Positions 15,598 through 24,967 of a stretch of DNA of 64,000 nucleotides are shown here, one piece after another (within the stretch, counting starts at the first letter, position 1; each line of letters opens with the position of its first letter). The notes beneath the pieces are model-generated. The model worked only from the letters and a program-made list of their open reading frames with translations, ran no database searches and was not told the origin of the DNA. The translations under genes and the position numbers were made by a program. This stretch comes from RUG191 sp045642225 (lineage in GTDB: Bacteria; Bacillota; Clostridia; Lachnospirales; Lachnospiraceae): the NCBI GenBank assembly GCA_045642225.1, contig JAZUIN010000046.1, positions 51,744 to 115,743 of the forward strand, in the 5' to 3' direction.

Positions 15598-17184
15598 ATG
15601 AAAAATGTGTTAGAGTGGCTAGAAGCTACAGCTAAAAGACTTCCTGAAAAAACAGCATTTATTAGTGAAGATGATGTCCTTAAGGAAGTTACGTATGAAG
15701 AAGTTATGAAAAAGGCTAAGGCAATTGGTTCGGTAATAGCTGCGGAGGATGAGACAAGTCCTATAGGGGTTTTCTCTGCAAGATGTGCAACAACACCTAT
15801 ACTTTTTGCTTCAACAGTATATGCAAATAGAGCGTATGCGCCAATCGATGTCTCTCTTCCAGAAGCAAGAATAGGCAAGATTTTAGATAATCTTAAGCCA
15901 TCGTTGATATTGGTAGACAAAGAAAGCTTTGAAGCTTTTACTAGTGTAGCAACAAAGATTTTCGATAACTTAGTGGATGTCTTAGAGGTTGATTTCGAAG
16001 AAAATGAGATCAGAAAATATACATCTTCTGATTACAGTAAAGCATCTCAAGTATATGAGATTAATGATGAAACTATAAATCAGGCAAAGCTTGATGAAAT
16101 TAGAGCTAATATGAAGCCTACTGATGCATTGTATATAATTCATACATCGGGTTCATCAGGTAGACCTAAGGGAGTAGTGACAAGTCATGAATCTCTTATA
16201 ACATATATTGATGCTTATGGAGATGTGATGAACATTTCCGAGGAGGATTGCTTTGGAAATCAGTCGCCACTTGACTATATTGCAGCAATTCGTGACATAT
16301 ATTTGCCATATAAATATGGTGCGCATACATCAATAATACCTAAGAAGTATTTTATGGATCCAAATCAGCTATTCACTTACTTGAATGACATGAAGGTAAC
16401 TTCTGTAGGCTGGAGTGTTTCAGCGTTAACTGTGCCATTGAGCTTAGGTGCGTTTGAAGAGGTTAAGCTTGAGACACTTAAGAAAATATGTTTTTCAGGT
16501 TCGGTAATGCCTTGTTCAGCTCTTCGTGTATGGCAAGAGAATTTGCCAGATGCTTTGTTCGTGAATCAATATGGTCCTACTGAAGCAACAGCAAGCTGTA
16601 CATATTATGTAGTTGATCACAAGGTGGAAGACGATGAAGTGCTTCCTATTGGAAATGCTTATGAAGGCTATGAAGTTTTCTTGATGCCGTTAGAAGATGG
16701 TAATGATATAATTACAAATGAAAATGAAGAGGGTCAAATTTGTGTTGCAGGTAAGCCTCTTGCAATTGGTTACTACAATGACCCAGAGAGAACAAATCTT
16801 AGCTTTGTTGATGAGACATTTTCAGATGGAGTTACCAAAAGAATATATAAGACAGGTGATATCGGCGTTATTAAAGATGGTGTATTCTGGTTCCATGGTA
16901 GAATGGATAGACAGATTAAGCATATGGGACACCGTGTAGAGCTTGATGAAGTGGAATGCGCAGCAAATTCTGTTGAAAATGTAACAGAAAGCTGTTGTAT
17001 ATATAAGAAAGAAAAGGAAAGTTTATTCCTATTCTATTCTGGTGAAGCTTCTAAGAGAGATTTATCTTTGGCACTTAGAGAACTTATTCCAGGTTTTATG
17101 GTGCCACGAAAGATAAAACAACTAGAAGAGTTACCAAAGCTACCTAATGGTAAAATTGATATAAAGAAATTAGAGGAGATGTAA
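15598..17184 (+). CDS. Amino acid adenylating enzyme, DltA-like
   Basis: A 528-residue adenylate-forming enzyme that should activate an amino acid and load it on the carrier encoded next. Motifs: IHTSGSSGRPKG (P-loop), NQYGPTEAT, KTGDIG, GRMDRQIKHMGHRVEL, and the C-terminal catalytic lysine in NGKIDIKK. Asp in SPLDYIAA aligns with the residue that binds the substrate amino group in DltA. The FCGEVLP segment of DltA, whose cysteine lies in the D-alanine pocket, reads FSGSVMP here, so the substrate may not be D-alanine. Start ATG 15598 has GAGGAG upstream. The next gene begins 2 bp later. Confidence 0.82.
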   Translation: MKNVLEWLEATAKRLPEKTAFISEDDVLKEVTYEEVMKKAKAIGSVIAAEDETSPIGVFSARCATTPILFASTVYANRAYAPIDVSLPEARIGKILDNLKPSLILVDKESFEAFTSVATKIFDNLVDVLEVDFEENEIRKYTSSDYSKASQVYEINDETINQAKLDEIRANMKPTDALYIIHTSGSSGRPKGVVTSHESLITYIDAYGDVMNISEEDCFGNQSPLDYIAAIRDIYLPYKYGAHTSIIPKKYFMDPNQLFTYLNDMKVTSVGWSVSALTVPLSLGAFEEVKLETLKKICFSGSVMPCSALRVWQENLPDALFVNQYGPTEATASCTYYVVDHKVEDDEVLPIGNAYEGYEVFLMPLEDGNDIITNENEEGQICVAGKPLAIGYYNDPERTNLSFVDETFSDGVTKRIYKTGDIGVIKDGVFWFHGRMDRQIKHMGHRVELDEVECAANSVENVTESCCIYKKEKESLFLFYSGEASKRDLSLALRELIPGFMVPRKIKQLEELPKLPNGKIDIKKLEEM

Positions 17185-17186
17185 TT

Positions 17187-17423
17187 ATGGAAACAAAAGA
17201 AACTATTTTAGAAATCTTAGAAGAAATTAGACCAGATGTAGACTTTGAAAACGAGACAAACCTTGTAGATGGCGGAGTTTTAGAGTCTTTTGATATTGTT
17301 AGTTTAGTATCTGAATTATCAGATGAATTTGACATTACAATTAGACCTAAGGATTTAGTGCCAGTTAACTTTAATTCAGTTGATGCAATGACTAAATTAG
17401 TTGAAACTCTTGTGGAGGAATAA
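17187..17423 (+). CDS. DltC-like aminoacyl carrier protein
   Basis: A 78-residue acidic helical protein. Ser34 in GGVLESFDIV is the phosphopantetheine site, as in DltC (LLDSF). It would carry the amino acid activated by the preceding enzyme as a thioester. The gene lies between the adenylating enzyme and the PLP enzyme, with almost no spacing. Similarity to other small acyl carrier proteins is also high; the DltC assignment relies on the neighbours. Confidence 0.85.
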   Translation: METKETILEILEEIRPDVDFENETNLVDGGVLESFDIVSLVSELSDEFDITIRPKDLVPVNFNSVDAMTKLVETLVEE

Positions 17424-17424
17424 T

Positions 17425-18585
17425 ATGCAAACACCTTGTTACGTTTTTGACTTTGATAAATTTGAAGCGCGTGCAAATGCAATTAAAAAAGCTTTAGGAG
17501 ATATTCCTTTGACTTACTCAATCAAGGCAAATCCATTCTTACTTGAACATTTGCCAGATTCAATTGAGCATGTAGAAGTATGTTCTCCTGGAGAGCTTGA
17601 TATTTGTGAAAATCTTAACATTCCTGGAGAGAGAATAATTTACTCGGGTGTTGTTAAAGAAGAAGAGGACGTTCATGAAGCGTTAAGTATAGTTGGCGTA
17701 GACATAATAACCTGCGAAAGCATCAAGCACGCAAGACTTATTCAAGCAGAAAATGTTAAGGTTAAGACATTACTTCGTCTTACAAGTGGCAACCAGTTTG
17801 GTATGTCATATAGTGATGTAGAATATATTATTGCCAATAACGAGAATGAGTTTTCTAATCTTGATATTATTGGTATACATTTTTATTCAGGAACTCAGAA
17901 GACTTTAAGAAAGATTAATAAGGATTTTGAGAAGATTGAAAAAGCTTTGAAAGCACTTGAAGAGAAGACTGGTTTCAAGCCAAGAATGGTTGAATATGGA
18001 CCAGGACTTACAGTTGAATATTTTCAAGATAATAATGAAGAACTTGAGATGGAGCATTTAGAAGAGGCAGCAGTTGTTCTTCGTGAATTCAACGAGAAGT
18101 ATCCTCTTGGAATTGAGATGGGAAGATTTCTTGCTGCGGTAACAGGTACATTTGTTACTAGAGTTTGTGACATCAAGAATAGTATGGATACTGATTATGC
18201 ATTAGTAGATGGTGGTATTCATCATGTGAATTATTTCGGTCAGAAAATGGCAATGCAGGTTCCACCACTTTCGGTTGTTAAGGATACAAAAGATATGGAG
18301 CTTCAGGAAATTCTTGATAGTAAGCAGGAAGCTTCAGGAGATGTGCCATATTGTGTATGTGGAAGCTTGTGTACTGTAGCAGATGTACTTATTCGAGAGG
18401 CTATGTTGCCAGAGCTTAGTATAGGTGATGCGTTGTGCTTCGATAGATGTGGAGCATATTCGGTAACGGAAGCCCCAGCGCTTTTCTTGTCAAGAAATAT
18501 GCCTTCAATTTATACGAAGAGAAATGGTTCATTAGAACTTGTACGTGACACTATTAAAGCATCAGAAATAAACATTAGAAAGTAG
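17425..18585 (+). CDS. PLP-dependent fold-type III decarboxylase, LysA/BtrK-like
   Basis: A 386-residue enzyme of the diaminopimelate/ornithine decarboxylase superfamily. Lys34 in TYSIKANPF would hold PLP; GIHFYSGTQ, EYGPGL and EMGRFL are family blocks. Cys316 in CGSLCTVAD matches the active-site cysteine of LysA, but the following Glu of the usual CExxD motif is Thr. It is therefore probably not a diaminopimelate decarboxylase. Relatives such as BtrK of butirosin synthesis decarboxylate an amino acid held on a carrier protein, and here the carrier gene is directly upstream (1 bp gap). A racemase function remains possible. The start is ATG 17425, behind GGAGG at the end of the carrier gene. 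Confidence 0.78.
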   Translation: MQTPCYVFDFDKFEARANAIKKALGDIPLTYSIKANPFLLEHLPDSIEHVEVCSPGELDICENLNIPGERIIYSGVVKEEEDVHEALSIVGVDIITCESIKHARLIQAENVKVKTLLRLTSGNQFGMSYSDVEYIIANNENEFSNLDIIGIHFYSGTQKTLRKINKDFEKIEKALKALEEKTGFKPRMVEYGPGLTVEYFQDNNEELEMEHLEEAAVVLREFNEKYPLGIEMGRFLAAVTGTFVTRVCDIKNSMDTDYALVDGGIHHVNYFGQKMAMQVPPLSVVKDTKDMELQEILDSKQEASGDVPYCVCGSLCTVADVLIREAMLPELSIGDALCFDRCGAYSVTEAPALFLSRNMPSIYTKRNGSLELVRDTIKASEINIRK

Positions 18586-18592
18586 GAAGAAG

Positions 18593-20173
18593 TTGGAACT
18601 TATATCATTGCAATATGCAATTTTTGTGTTAGTATTGTTGCTTTTATATTACGTAATACCCAAGAAGTTTCGCTGGATAGTGTTGCTATGTGGAAGCTTA
18701 TTCTATTATGTATATATTTGTAAATTCTATGTTGGATTTATATTGTTGACTATTGTTTCAACTTACTCTTTGGCAAGGGGAATAGATACATTACTTGCTA
18801 AAGAAAAGCAAACTGTACGTGAACACAAAGAGGAGTGGGATAGAGCCACAAGAAAAGCATATAAAGAAAAAGGTCGAAAAAAAAGATCAGCACTGCTTAT
18901 TATAGGAGTATTGCTTAATTTCGGAATATTAGCATTTCTAAAATATATTCCTTGGGCAACAACAGAACTTGGTTTGTTGCTACCACTTGGAATATCATTC
19001 TATAGTTTTCAGTCTGTCGGATATCTTATTGATGTATATCGAGAGAAGACTCAGTCAGAAAAAAATATTGCGAAGTACGCCTTGTTTGTATCCTTCTTTC
19101 CACAGATTATACAAGGTCCAATCGCAGTATATGATGATTTGGCCAAACAGCTTTACAAAGGTCACTCATTTAGGATAGAAAATATCAAAAGAGGCCTAAT
19201 GTTGATTCTTTGGGGTGTGATGAAGAAGCTAATTATTGCTGATAGAGCAGTTAAGATAGTTGACTATGTTACTGCAGATTCATCAGCAGTATCAGGAAGC
19301 TTCGTGTTAATTGGAGCAATCACATATGCATTGCAATTATATTGTGATTTCTCTGGAGGAATCGATATCGTTAGAGGTGTCGGAGAAATGTTTGGGATTA
19401 CAATGGCAGAGAACTTCCGCCGTCCATATTTCTCTAAGAGCCTTACAGAGTATTGGCATAGATGGCACATTACATTAGGTAACTGGTGTAGAAATTATAT
19501 TTTTTATCCATTATCAATTTCGAAGAAGTTTTTGAATTTTGGTAAATGGCTAAAGCCTAAATTTGGAAAACATATTGCTAAGGTGTTACCAGGATGTATA
19601 GCTAGTCTTATAACATTTCTCGTGATTGGTGTATGGCATGGCTCTAATCTTAAATACGTATTTTTTGGACTTTGGAATGGTCTAGTTATCATGATCGCAG
19701 AATTGTTTGCGCCAGTAAATGAGAAAATAGCAGAGAAATTCTTTGGCGTAACCAAGCTAAAAAAAGATGGAGTTTTTGCGACAATAATTGCTGTTTTATG
19801 GACATTTATTATGGTGCTAATAGGATATTATTTCGATATAGCACAAAATGCTAGCGATGCATTTTCTATGTTGTTTAGATCAGTGACGGATTTTCATATT
19901 ACACATTTTAAGTGGGATATATTTATGTTGCTAATTGATAATAGTGGATTAGATGTATATGATTTCTTTATTATTGTAATTTCTGCAGCGCTTCTATTCT
20001 GTATTAGCTTTTACCAAGAGAAGAAGCAAGTAGAAGATATGAGAGATTTTGTGTTGACTAGAAAAACTGGTATGCGTTGGTTTTTGATTATTCTAGGCGT
20101 GATGCTAGTAGTTCTTTTTGGATATTATGGAAATGGTGTTGATCCTGCAGCATTTGTTTATATGCAGTTTTAG
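18593..20173 (+). CDS. MBOAT family O-acyltransferase, DltB-like
   Basis: A 526-residue polytopic membrane protein with about eleven helices. The MBOAT signature regions are EYWHRWHITLGNW and the catalytic-type His349 in IGVWHG. DltB and AlgI of this family pass an acyl group from a carrier across the membrane to an envelope polymer. It uses a TTG start at 18593 with AGGAAG before it; no ATG alternative keeps the first helix. It is the last gene of the Dlt-like operon, and a terminator follows. Confidence 0.88.
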   Translation: MELISLQYAIFVLVLLLLYYVIPKKFRWIVLLCGSLFYYVYICKFYVGFILLTIVSTYSLARGIDTLLAKEKQTVREHKEEWDRATRKAYKEKGRKKRSALLIIGVLLNFGILAFLKYIPWATTELGLLLPLGISFYSFQSVGYLIDVYREKTQSEKNIAKYALFVSFFPQIIQGPIAVYDDLAKQLYKGHSFRIENIKRGLMLILWGVMKKLIIADRAVKIVDYVTADSSAVSGSFVLIGAITYALQLYCDFSGGIDIVRGVGEMFGITMAENFRRPYFSKSLTEYWHRWHITLGNWCRNYIFYPLSISKKFLNFGKWLKPKFGKHIAKVLPGCIASLITFLVIGVWHGSNLKYVFFGLWNGLVIMIAELFAPVNEKIAEKFFGVTKLKKDGVFATIIAVLWTFIMVLIGYYFDIAQNASDAFSMLFRSVTDFHITHFKWDIFMLLIDNSGLDVYDFFIIVISAALLFCISFYQEKKQVEDMRDFVLTRKTGMRWFLIILGVMLVVLFGYYGNGVDPAAFVYMQF

Positions 20174-20195
20174 CACATTATATTGTATGATTTTG

Positions 20196-20226
20196 GCCCA
20201 AGGTGTTTATATCTTGGGCTTTTTAT
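20196..20226 (+). terminator. Terminator of the Dlt-like operon
   Basis: Arms GCCCAAG and CTTGGGC with a 10-nt loop, then TTTTTA. Confidence 0.8.
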
Positions 20227-20268
20227 GTTAGAATAAACGATAATAGGGTTTATTATGGGGGACCTTGT

Positions 20269-21183
20269 ATGGGAGATTCTAAAAATAATCAATCAAAGAT
20301 GCCTAAGAAAGAAAAAAAGAAGGTTATTATAGGCATTATAGTTGTAGTTGTTATAATAGCTATAGTTATTGCTTTTGTAGTTATAGGTAAGATTACATCG
20401 CCTGAGCCACCGAAAGCAATTACATTTCAGGAGAAATACACTATAACGGAATTTAGGCTAGAGAATAGTGTAACAACAACAGAAGAATATCAGGGCTTTA
20501 AGACTGAGTTAGATGGTTATTCGGGGATGATCAAAGACTCGGCGAAGATGAGCGTTGATGACAAAGAGAAATTCATTGAGTTTACAAGAAATATTGATAA
20601 TAAATATACGTCGTCTAAAGCAAGAACACTTGCATATCACGGACTAGTCAAGAAGCAATACGATGAAGATTTGGCGAATAATATATTTACAGATACAACG
20701 AAGGCGCATATAGAAGCATTGTTTATTGAGTATGATTCGTTGTACAAAGAAGGCAAATACAAAGAAGCTTTTGGTAAGATGGAATCGGTATCGAATGAGT
20801 TGTCTGTAGGAATTACAGAAGATGGCGTTAAGCATGAGAGAACTCCGCAAGAGAAAGCAGCAATCGAAGAGAAGAAGGCTGCGGAAGCTAAGGCGGAAAT
20901 GTTAGCTAGTGTTAGAGGAACTGCTTATCACACAGATGCGAAATACAACGAAGAGGTTTCCGATCCTAACAACGGCAACAAGGGACGAGTAGTTGAAAAT
21001 GGAACAGAGGTTTATGACCAAGGAAACGGCGCGACTTACACATATATTAGCAAAGATAAATTTATAGAAATGATGACTAGAAACGGCACAAGCGAAGAGT
21101 TAGCTAGACAGTGGGCAGACATGATGGCTAACGGTGCGGGACTAATTCCTATTGGTGCCGAGGAGGATGGAACATATGAGTAG
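20269..21183 (+). CDS. Membrane-anchored protein of unknown function
   Basis: A 304-residue protein: a Lys-rich cytoplasmic start, one transmembrane helix (about 20-45), then an extracellular region. The region has a predicted helical section (about 60-190), an Ala/Glu/Lys-rich linker (about 195-225) and a Gly/Asn-rich part. The C-terminal 45 residues (ISKDKFIEMMTRNGTSEELA...) look like a small helical pair. I do not recognise a family. ATG 20269 has GGGGGACC upstream. It overlaps thyA by 8 bp, so it is the first gene of the thyA-folA-ilvBN operon, but nothing suggests a metabolic link. Confidence 0.7.
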   Translation: MGDSKNNQSKMPKKEKKKVIIGIIVVVVIIAIVIAFVVIGKITSPEPPKAITFQEKYTITEFRLENSVTTTEEYQGFKTELDGYSGMIKDSAKMSVDDKEKFIEFTRNIDNKYTSSKARTLAYHGLVKKQYDEDLANNIFTDTTKAHIEALFIEYDSLYKEGKYKEAFGKMESVSNELSVGITEDGVKHERTPQEKAAIEEKKAAEAKAEMLASVRGTAYHTDAKYNEEVSDPNNGNKGRVVENGTEVYDQGNGATYTYISKDKFIEMMTRNGTSEELARQWADMMANGAGLIPIGAEEDGTYE

Positions 21184-22120
21184 AGCAGATGAGATATTTG
21201 TTCAAATGTGTAAAGATATAATAGATAATGGCACAAGTACAGAAGGCGAGAAGGTTCGTCCTGTTTGGACAGACACTGGAGAAAGTGCTTATACGATTAA
21301 ACAATTTGGAGTTGTCAATAGATATAATCTTAAGGAAGAGTTTCCTGCTGTGACACTTAGACGTACGGCGATTAAGAGCTGTACAAATGAAATGCTTTGG
21401 ATTTGGCAGAAGAAATCTAATGATATTCATAACCTAAAGTCTACAGTTTGGGACGAATGGGCAGATGAACAAGGAACTATTGGTAAAGCGTACGGATACC
21501 AGATTGGAAAGCCTTATGCTCATCATGTATATCAGGAGGGTGAGGATTTAGAACCTTATCCATCGGCAGAGATTAAGGATGTAGAATGTGATACGGCAAA
21601 AGGTATTGTTAACAAAAAGTATGTGTATCTAGACCAGATTGATGGCGCGAGATTCGACCTTAGAAATAATCCTTTTTCTAGAAGAATAATTGTAAATATG
21701 TATAATCTTGAGGAACTTCACGATATGCATTTGTATCCATGCGCATATTCTATGACCTTTAATGTTACAACGAATAAAGAGAATGGCAACTTGGTGCTAA
21801 ACGGTGTATTAAATCAACGCTCCCAAGATATATTGGCGGCAAATAATTGGAATGTGTGTCAGTATTCTGTTCTTTTATATATGCTTGCTAGAGATGTAGA
21901 TATGGAAGTTGGAGAATTAGTACACGTTATAGCTGACGCGCACATTTATGATAGACATATTCCACTTGTGGAAGAATTGATTTCGAGAGAACAGCATGAA
22001 GCACCTAAGTTCTGGCTTAATCCTGAAGTTACTAACTTTTATGACTTTACAGAGGATGATATCAGATTAGATGATTATGTGACGGGAGAGCAGATTAAGA
22101 ATATTCCGATTGCAGTATAG
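21176..22120 (+). CDS. thyA: Thymidylate synthase
   Basis: A 314-residue enzyme that methylates dUMP with methylene-tetrahydrofolate. The catalytic cysteine is Cys189 in LYPCAYSMTF, where most ThyA proteins read PPCH. RRTAIKSCTNEMLWIWQ matches the family block, and the C-terminal VGELVHVIADAHIYDRH region binds nucleotide. ATG 21176 follows GAGGAGG at good spacing. It overlaps the preceding gene. Dihydrofolate made here is recycled by the folA product encoded 9 bp downstream. Confidence 0.94.
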   Translation: MSRADEIFVQMCKDIIDNGTSTEGEKVRPVWTDTGESAYTIKQFGVVNRYNLKEEFPAVTLRRTAIKSCTNEMLWIWQKKSNDIHNLKSTVWDEWADEQGTIGKAYGYQIGKPYAHHVYQEGEDLEPYPSAEIKDVECDTAKGIVNKKYVYLDQIDGARFDLRNNPFSRRIIVNMYNLEELHDMHLYPCAYSMTFNVTTNKENGNLVLNGVLNQRSQDILAANNWNVCQYSVLLYMLARDVDMEVGELVHVIADAHIYDRHIPLVEELISREQHEAPKFWLNPEVTNFYDFTEDDIRLDDYVTGEQIKNIPIAV

Positions 22121-22129
22121 GAGATTGAG

Positions 22130-22618
22130 ATGAATTTAATAGCAGCAGTAGATAATAATTGGGCTATAGGTAATAAGAATAAGTTGTTGGTTAGCATTCC
22201 AGATGATATGAAATTTTTTCGTGAGACAACTACTGGAAATGTAGTGGTTATGGGAAGGAAAACGCTCGAAAGCTTTCCGGGTAAGAAACCGCTTAAGAAC
22301 AGGATTAATATTGTGCTGACAAGAGATGAAGAGTATTCGGTTGATGGTGCAATAATTGTTCATTCCAAGGAAGAACTAATGGAAGAACTTAAGAAATATG
22401 ATACTGAAAATGTATATGTAATCGGTGGTGAAAGCATTTATCGTCTGTTAGAAGAAGAGTGTCAGGTTGCGTATATTACTCATATTGATTATGAATATGA
22501 AGCTGATGCACATTTCCCGGATTTAGAGGCAACAGGTCGATGGGAGAAGACTGAAGAATCAGAAGAGCAGACGTATTTTGATATTATTTACACATTTTGC
22601 AGATATAACAAGAGGTAG
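22130..22618 (+). CDS. folA: Dihydrofolate reductase
   Basis: A 162-residue NADPH-dependent enzyme that restores tetrahydrofolate. Motifs: IAAVDNNWAIG, LLVSIPDDMKFFRETT with the substrate-binding Asp, VMGRKTLESFP, and VYVIGGESIY. The usual Trp in the L-P-W segment reads S-I-P here. It lies between thyA and ilvB in one operon with 2-9 bp gaps. Confidence 0.95.
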   Translation: MNLIAAVDNNWAIGNKNKLLVSIPDDMKFFRETTTGNVVVMGRKTLESFPGKKPLKNRINIVLTRDEEYSVDGAIIVHSKEELMEELKKYDTENVYVIGGESIYRLLEEECQVAYITHIDYEYEADAHFPDLEATGRWEKTEESEEQTYFDIIYTFCRYNKR

Positions 22619-22620
22619 AG

Positions 22621-24342
22621 ATGAATATTACAGGAAGAAAATTATTTGTAAAGGCCTTGCTTGAAGAAGGCGTAGATACAGTTTTTGCATACCCTGGTGG
22701 TATGATAACTGACATTTTAGATGAATTATATAAGACACCAGAGATTAGAGTGGTTTTGCCACGTCATGAGCAGGCGTTGATTCATGAAGCAGAAGGTTAT
22801 GCGCGAGCTACAGGCAAGGCAGCAGTTTGCTTAGTTACATCAGGACCGGGAGCAACAAATACTGTAACTGGTATTGCAGATGCTTTCTATGACAGCATTC
22901 CACTAGTTGTATTTACTGGTCAAGTGCCACAAAGCCTTATTGGTAATGATGCATTTCAAGAGGTTGATATTGTAGGAATGACAAGAAGCGTTGTTAAATA
23001 CGGCGTTACAGTTGATAGCCGTAAGAATTTAGCAACTACAATTAAGATGGGATTTCAAATTGCTCCTAGTGGTAAGCCAGGCCCAGTACTTATAGATATT
23101 CCTAAGAATATTCAAATTGAATCTGGTTCGGCAGAATACCCTAAGCATGTAGATATTAGGGGTTATAAGATTAATACAGAGCCACATATAGGTCAGCTTA
23201 AGAAGGCTTATAAATTGCTTAAGAATGCCAAGAAGCCTCTAATAATTGCTGGTGGCGGCGTTAACATAGCAAGAGCAAACGACTTACTTCGTGAGTTTGC
23301 AGAGAAGGTTAATGTTCCTGTAGTAACTACTATTATGGGTAAAGGTGCGTTGTCTTCTGACCATCCGCTTTATGTTGGTAACTGCGGTATGCATGGTCGC
23401 TTTGCAGCTAATCAGGCAGTTACACATTGTGATTTGTTGTTTTCAATCGGCACACGTTTTTCTGATAGAATCACTAGTAATTTAGAGAAGTTTGCTCCAG
23501 AAGCGAAGATTGTACATATAGATATTGATACTGCATCTATCTCTAGAAATGTAGTTGTAGATGTTCCTATAGTGTGTGATGCAGCTTCTGCTTTGGAGAA
23601 GTTAATTGAATATGCAGAGCCTAAGAATACAACTAATTGGATTGAAACCATTAGAGCTTGGGAAGAGGAAAATCCACTTGAAATGAGACGTGATGCAGGA
23701 CTTAGTCCACAGATGATAATGGAGACAATTAACGAAGTATATCCAGATAGTATAATTACTACTGATGTTGGACAGCACCAGATGTGGGCAACACAGTATA
23801 TTGAGATGAATGCATCTAAGCAAATGATTACTTCAGGTGGACTTGGAACTATGGGATTTGGATTCCCTGCAGCAGTTGGAGCTAAGATTGCTTGTCCAAA
23901 CAAAGAAGTTGTAAGTATTACTGGTGACGGTGGATTCCAGATGAATATGCAAGAATTAGCAACTGCTGTTAGTGAGAAAGCAGGAGTTACTATTTGTATT
24001 CTTAATAATCATTATTTGGGAATGGTTCGTCAATTGCAGCAATTTTTCTATGGTAAGAGATACGAGATTACTTGTCTTAATAGAAATGTAGATTGTCCTA
24101 CAGAATGTAAAGGACCAGGACCAGAGTGTCCTGAATATGCTCCTGATTTTGTAAAAATTGCAGAAGCTTATGGAGCAAAAGGAATTAGAGTAAGTGATCC
24201 TTCAGAAGTTAAAGCAGCGTTAGAAGAAGCAAAGAGTATAAAAGATAAACCAACAATTATTGAGTTTATGATTGCAACAGAAGAGCTTGTACTTCCAATG
24301 GTTAAGGGAGGAAACCCTCTTTCTGATATGATTCTTAAATAG
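22621..24342 (+). CDS. ilvB: Acetolactate synthase, large (catalytic) subunit
   Basis: A 573-residue thiamin-diphosphate enzyme, the first common step of branched-chain amino acid synthesis. It has three domains: the N-terminal PYR domain with the catalytic Glu in LPRHEQALIHEAEGYAR, the central FAD-binding domain, and the C-terminal PP domain with GDGGFQMNMQEL. The insertion CLNRNVDCPTECKGPGPEC near residue 485 is cysteine-rich and unusual. The small subunit gene follows by 17 bp. Confidence 0.95.
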   Translation: MNITGRKLFVKALLEEGVDTVFAYPGGMITDILDELYKTPEIRVVLPRHEQALIHEAEGYARATGKAAVCLVTSGPGATNTVTGIADAFYDSIPLVVFTGQVPQSLIGNDAFQEVDIVGMTRSVVKYGVTVDSRKNLATTIKMGFQIAPSGKPGPVLIDIPKNIQIESGSAEYPKHVDIRGYKINTEPHIGQLKKAYKLLKNAKKPLIIAGGGVNIARANDLLREFAEKVNVPVVTTIMGKGALSSDHPLYVGNCGMHGRFAANQAVTHCDLLFSIGTRFSDRITSNLEKFAPEAKIVHIDIDTASISRNVVVDVPIVCDAASALEKLIEYAEPKNTTNWIETIRAWEEENPLEMRRDAGLSPQMIMETINEVYPDSIITTDVGQHQMWATQYIEMNASKQMITSGGLGTMGFGFPAAVGAKIACPNKEVVSITGDGGFQMNMQELATAVSEKAGVTICILNNHYLGMVRQLQQFFYGKRYEITCLNRNVDCPTECKGPGPECPEYAPDFVKIAEAYGAKGIRVSDPSEVKAALEEAKSIKDKPTIIEFMIATEELVLPMVKGGNPLSDMILK

Positions 24343-24359
24343 TTTGAGAGGATTTTGTT

Positions 24360-24857
24360 ATGAAAAATAGATGGATTTCATTATATGTGGAGAACAAAGT
24401 TGGTGTTTTGGCTAAGGTTTCTGGTTTGTTTTCAGGGAAGAACTATAATTTGCAAAGCCTGACTGTTGGAACAACAGAGCAGGAAGACATTTCAAGAATG
24501 ACAATTTGTGTCAAAAGTGATGATGTGACATTTGAACAAATTAAGAAGCAGCTTAATAGAATGGTTGAAGTTATTAAGGTTATTGATATTACTAAGGCAC
24601 CTCTTCATATGAAGGAACTTTTGTATGCCAAAATTGACAAAATAGGACCAGAGGAAAAATATCAAATATTCCATACGGCAGATGTTTTTGAAGTTAAAGT
24701 ATGTGATGAGGGTGAGGATAGTCTTATATTAGAGTGTCTTCTTACAACGGAGTCCAATGACGAATTAATCAAATTATTAAAGAAGAAATTTAAGCATGTT
24801 GAGATAGTACGAGGCGGAGCTGTAGCTATGGAATCAATTTCTATTTCAAAACGCTAA
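24360..24857 (+). CDS. ilvN: Acetolactate synthase, small (regulatory) subunit
   Basis: A 165-residue regulatory subunit. The N-terminal ACT domain (WISLYVENKVGVLAKVSGLFSGKNYN) binds valine for feedback control. The C-terminal domain begins at about residue 80 with a typical KELLYAKI segment. It normally forms the holoenzyme with the preceding large subunit. It ends the operon. Confidence 0.94.
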   Translation: MKNRWISLYVENKVGVLAKVSGLFSGKNYNLQSLTVGTTEQEDISRMTICVKSDDVTFEQIKKQLNRMVEVIKVIDITKAPLHMKELLYAKIDKIGPEEKYQIFHTADVFEVKVCDEGEDSLILECLLTTESNDELIKLLKKKFKHVEIVRGGAVAMESISISKR

Positions 24858-24967
24858 ATTTATGCTAAAGAAAAATTAAAAAATGTCGAAATAATACGTA
24901 AGGGGATTGTTGTAACGTGAATCAATCTCTTTAGAATATTATTGAAGGTGAAAGGAGGATGTTAACT

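Noticed and set aside
17425..18585. Assignment as lysA (diaminopimelate decarboxylase)
   Set aside because: The glutamate of the CExxD motif is replaced and the gene lies between a carrier protein and an MBOAT gene, away from dap genes.
23412..23903. Minus-strand 163-codon frame within ilvB
   Set aside because: It lies fully inside a conserved catalytic domain on the other strand and has no start signals.
24900..24934. Terminator after ilvN
   Set aside because: The stem GGGGATTG/CAATCTCT needs G-U pairs and has only a weak T-run, so support is poor.
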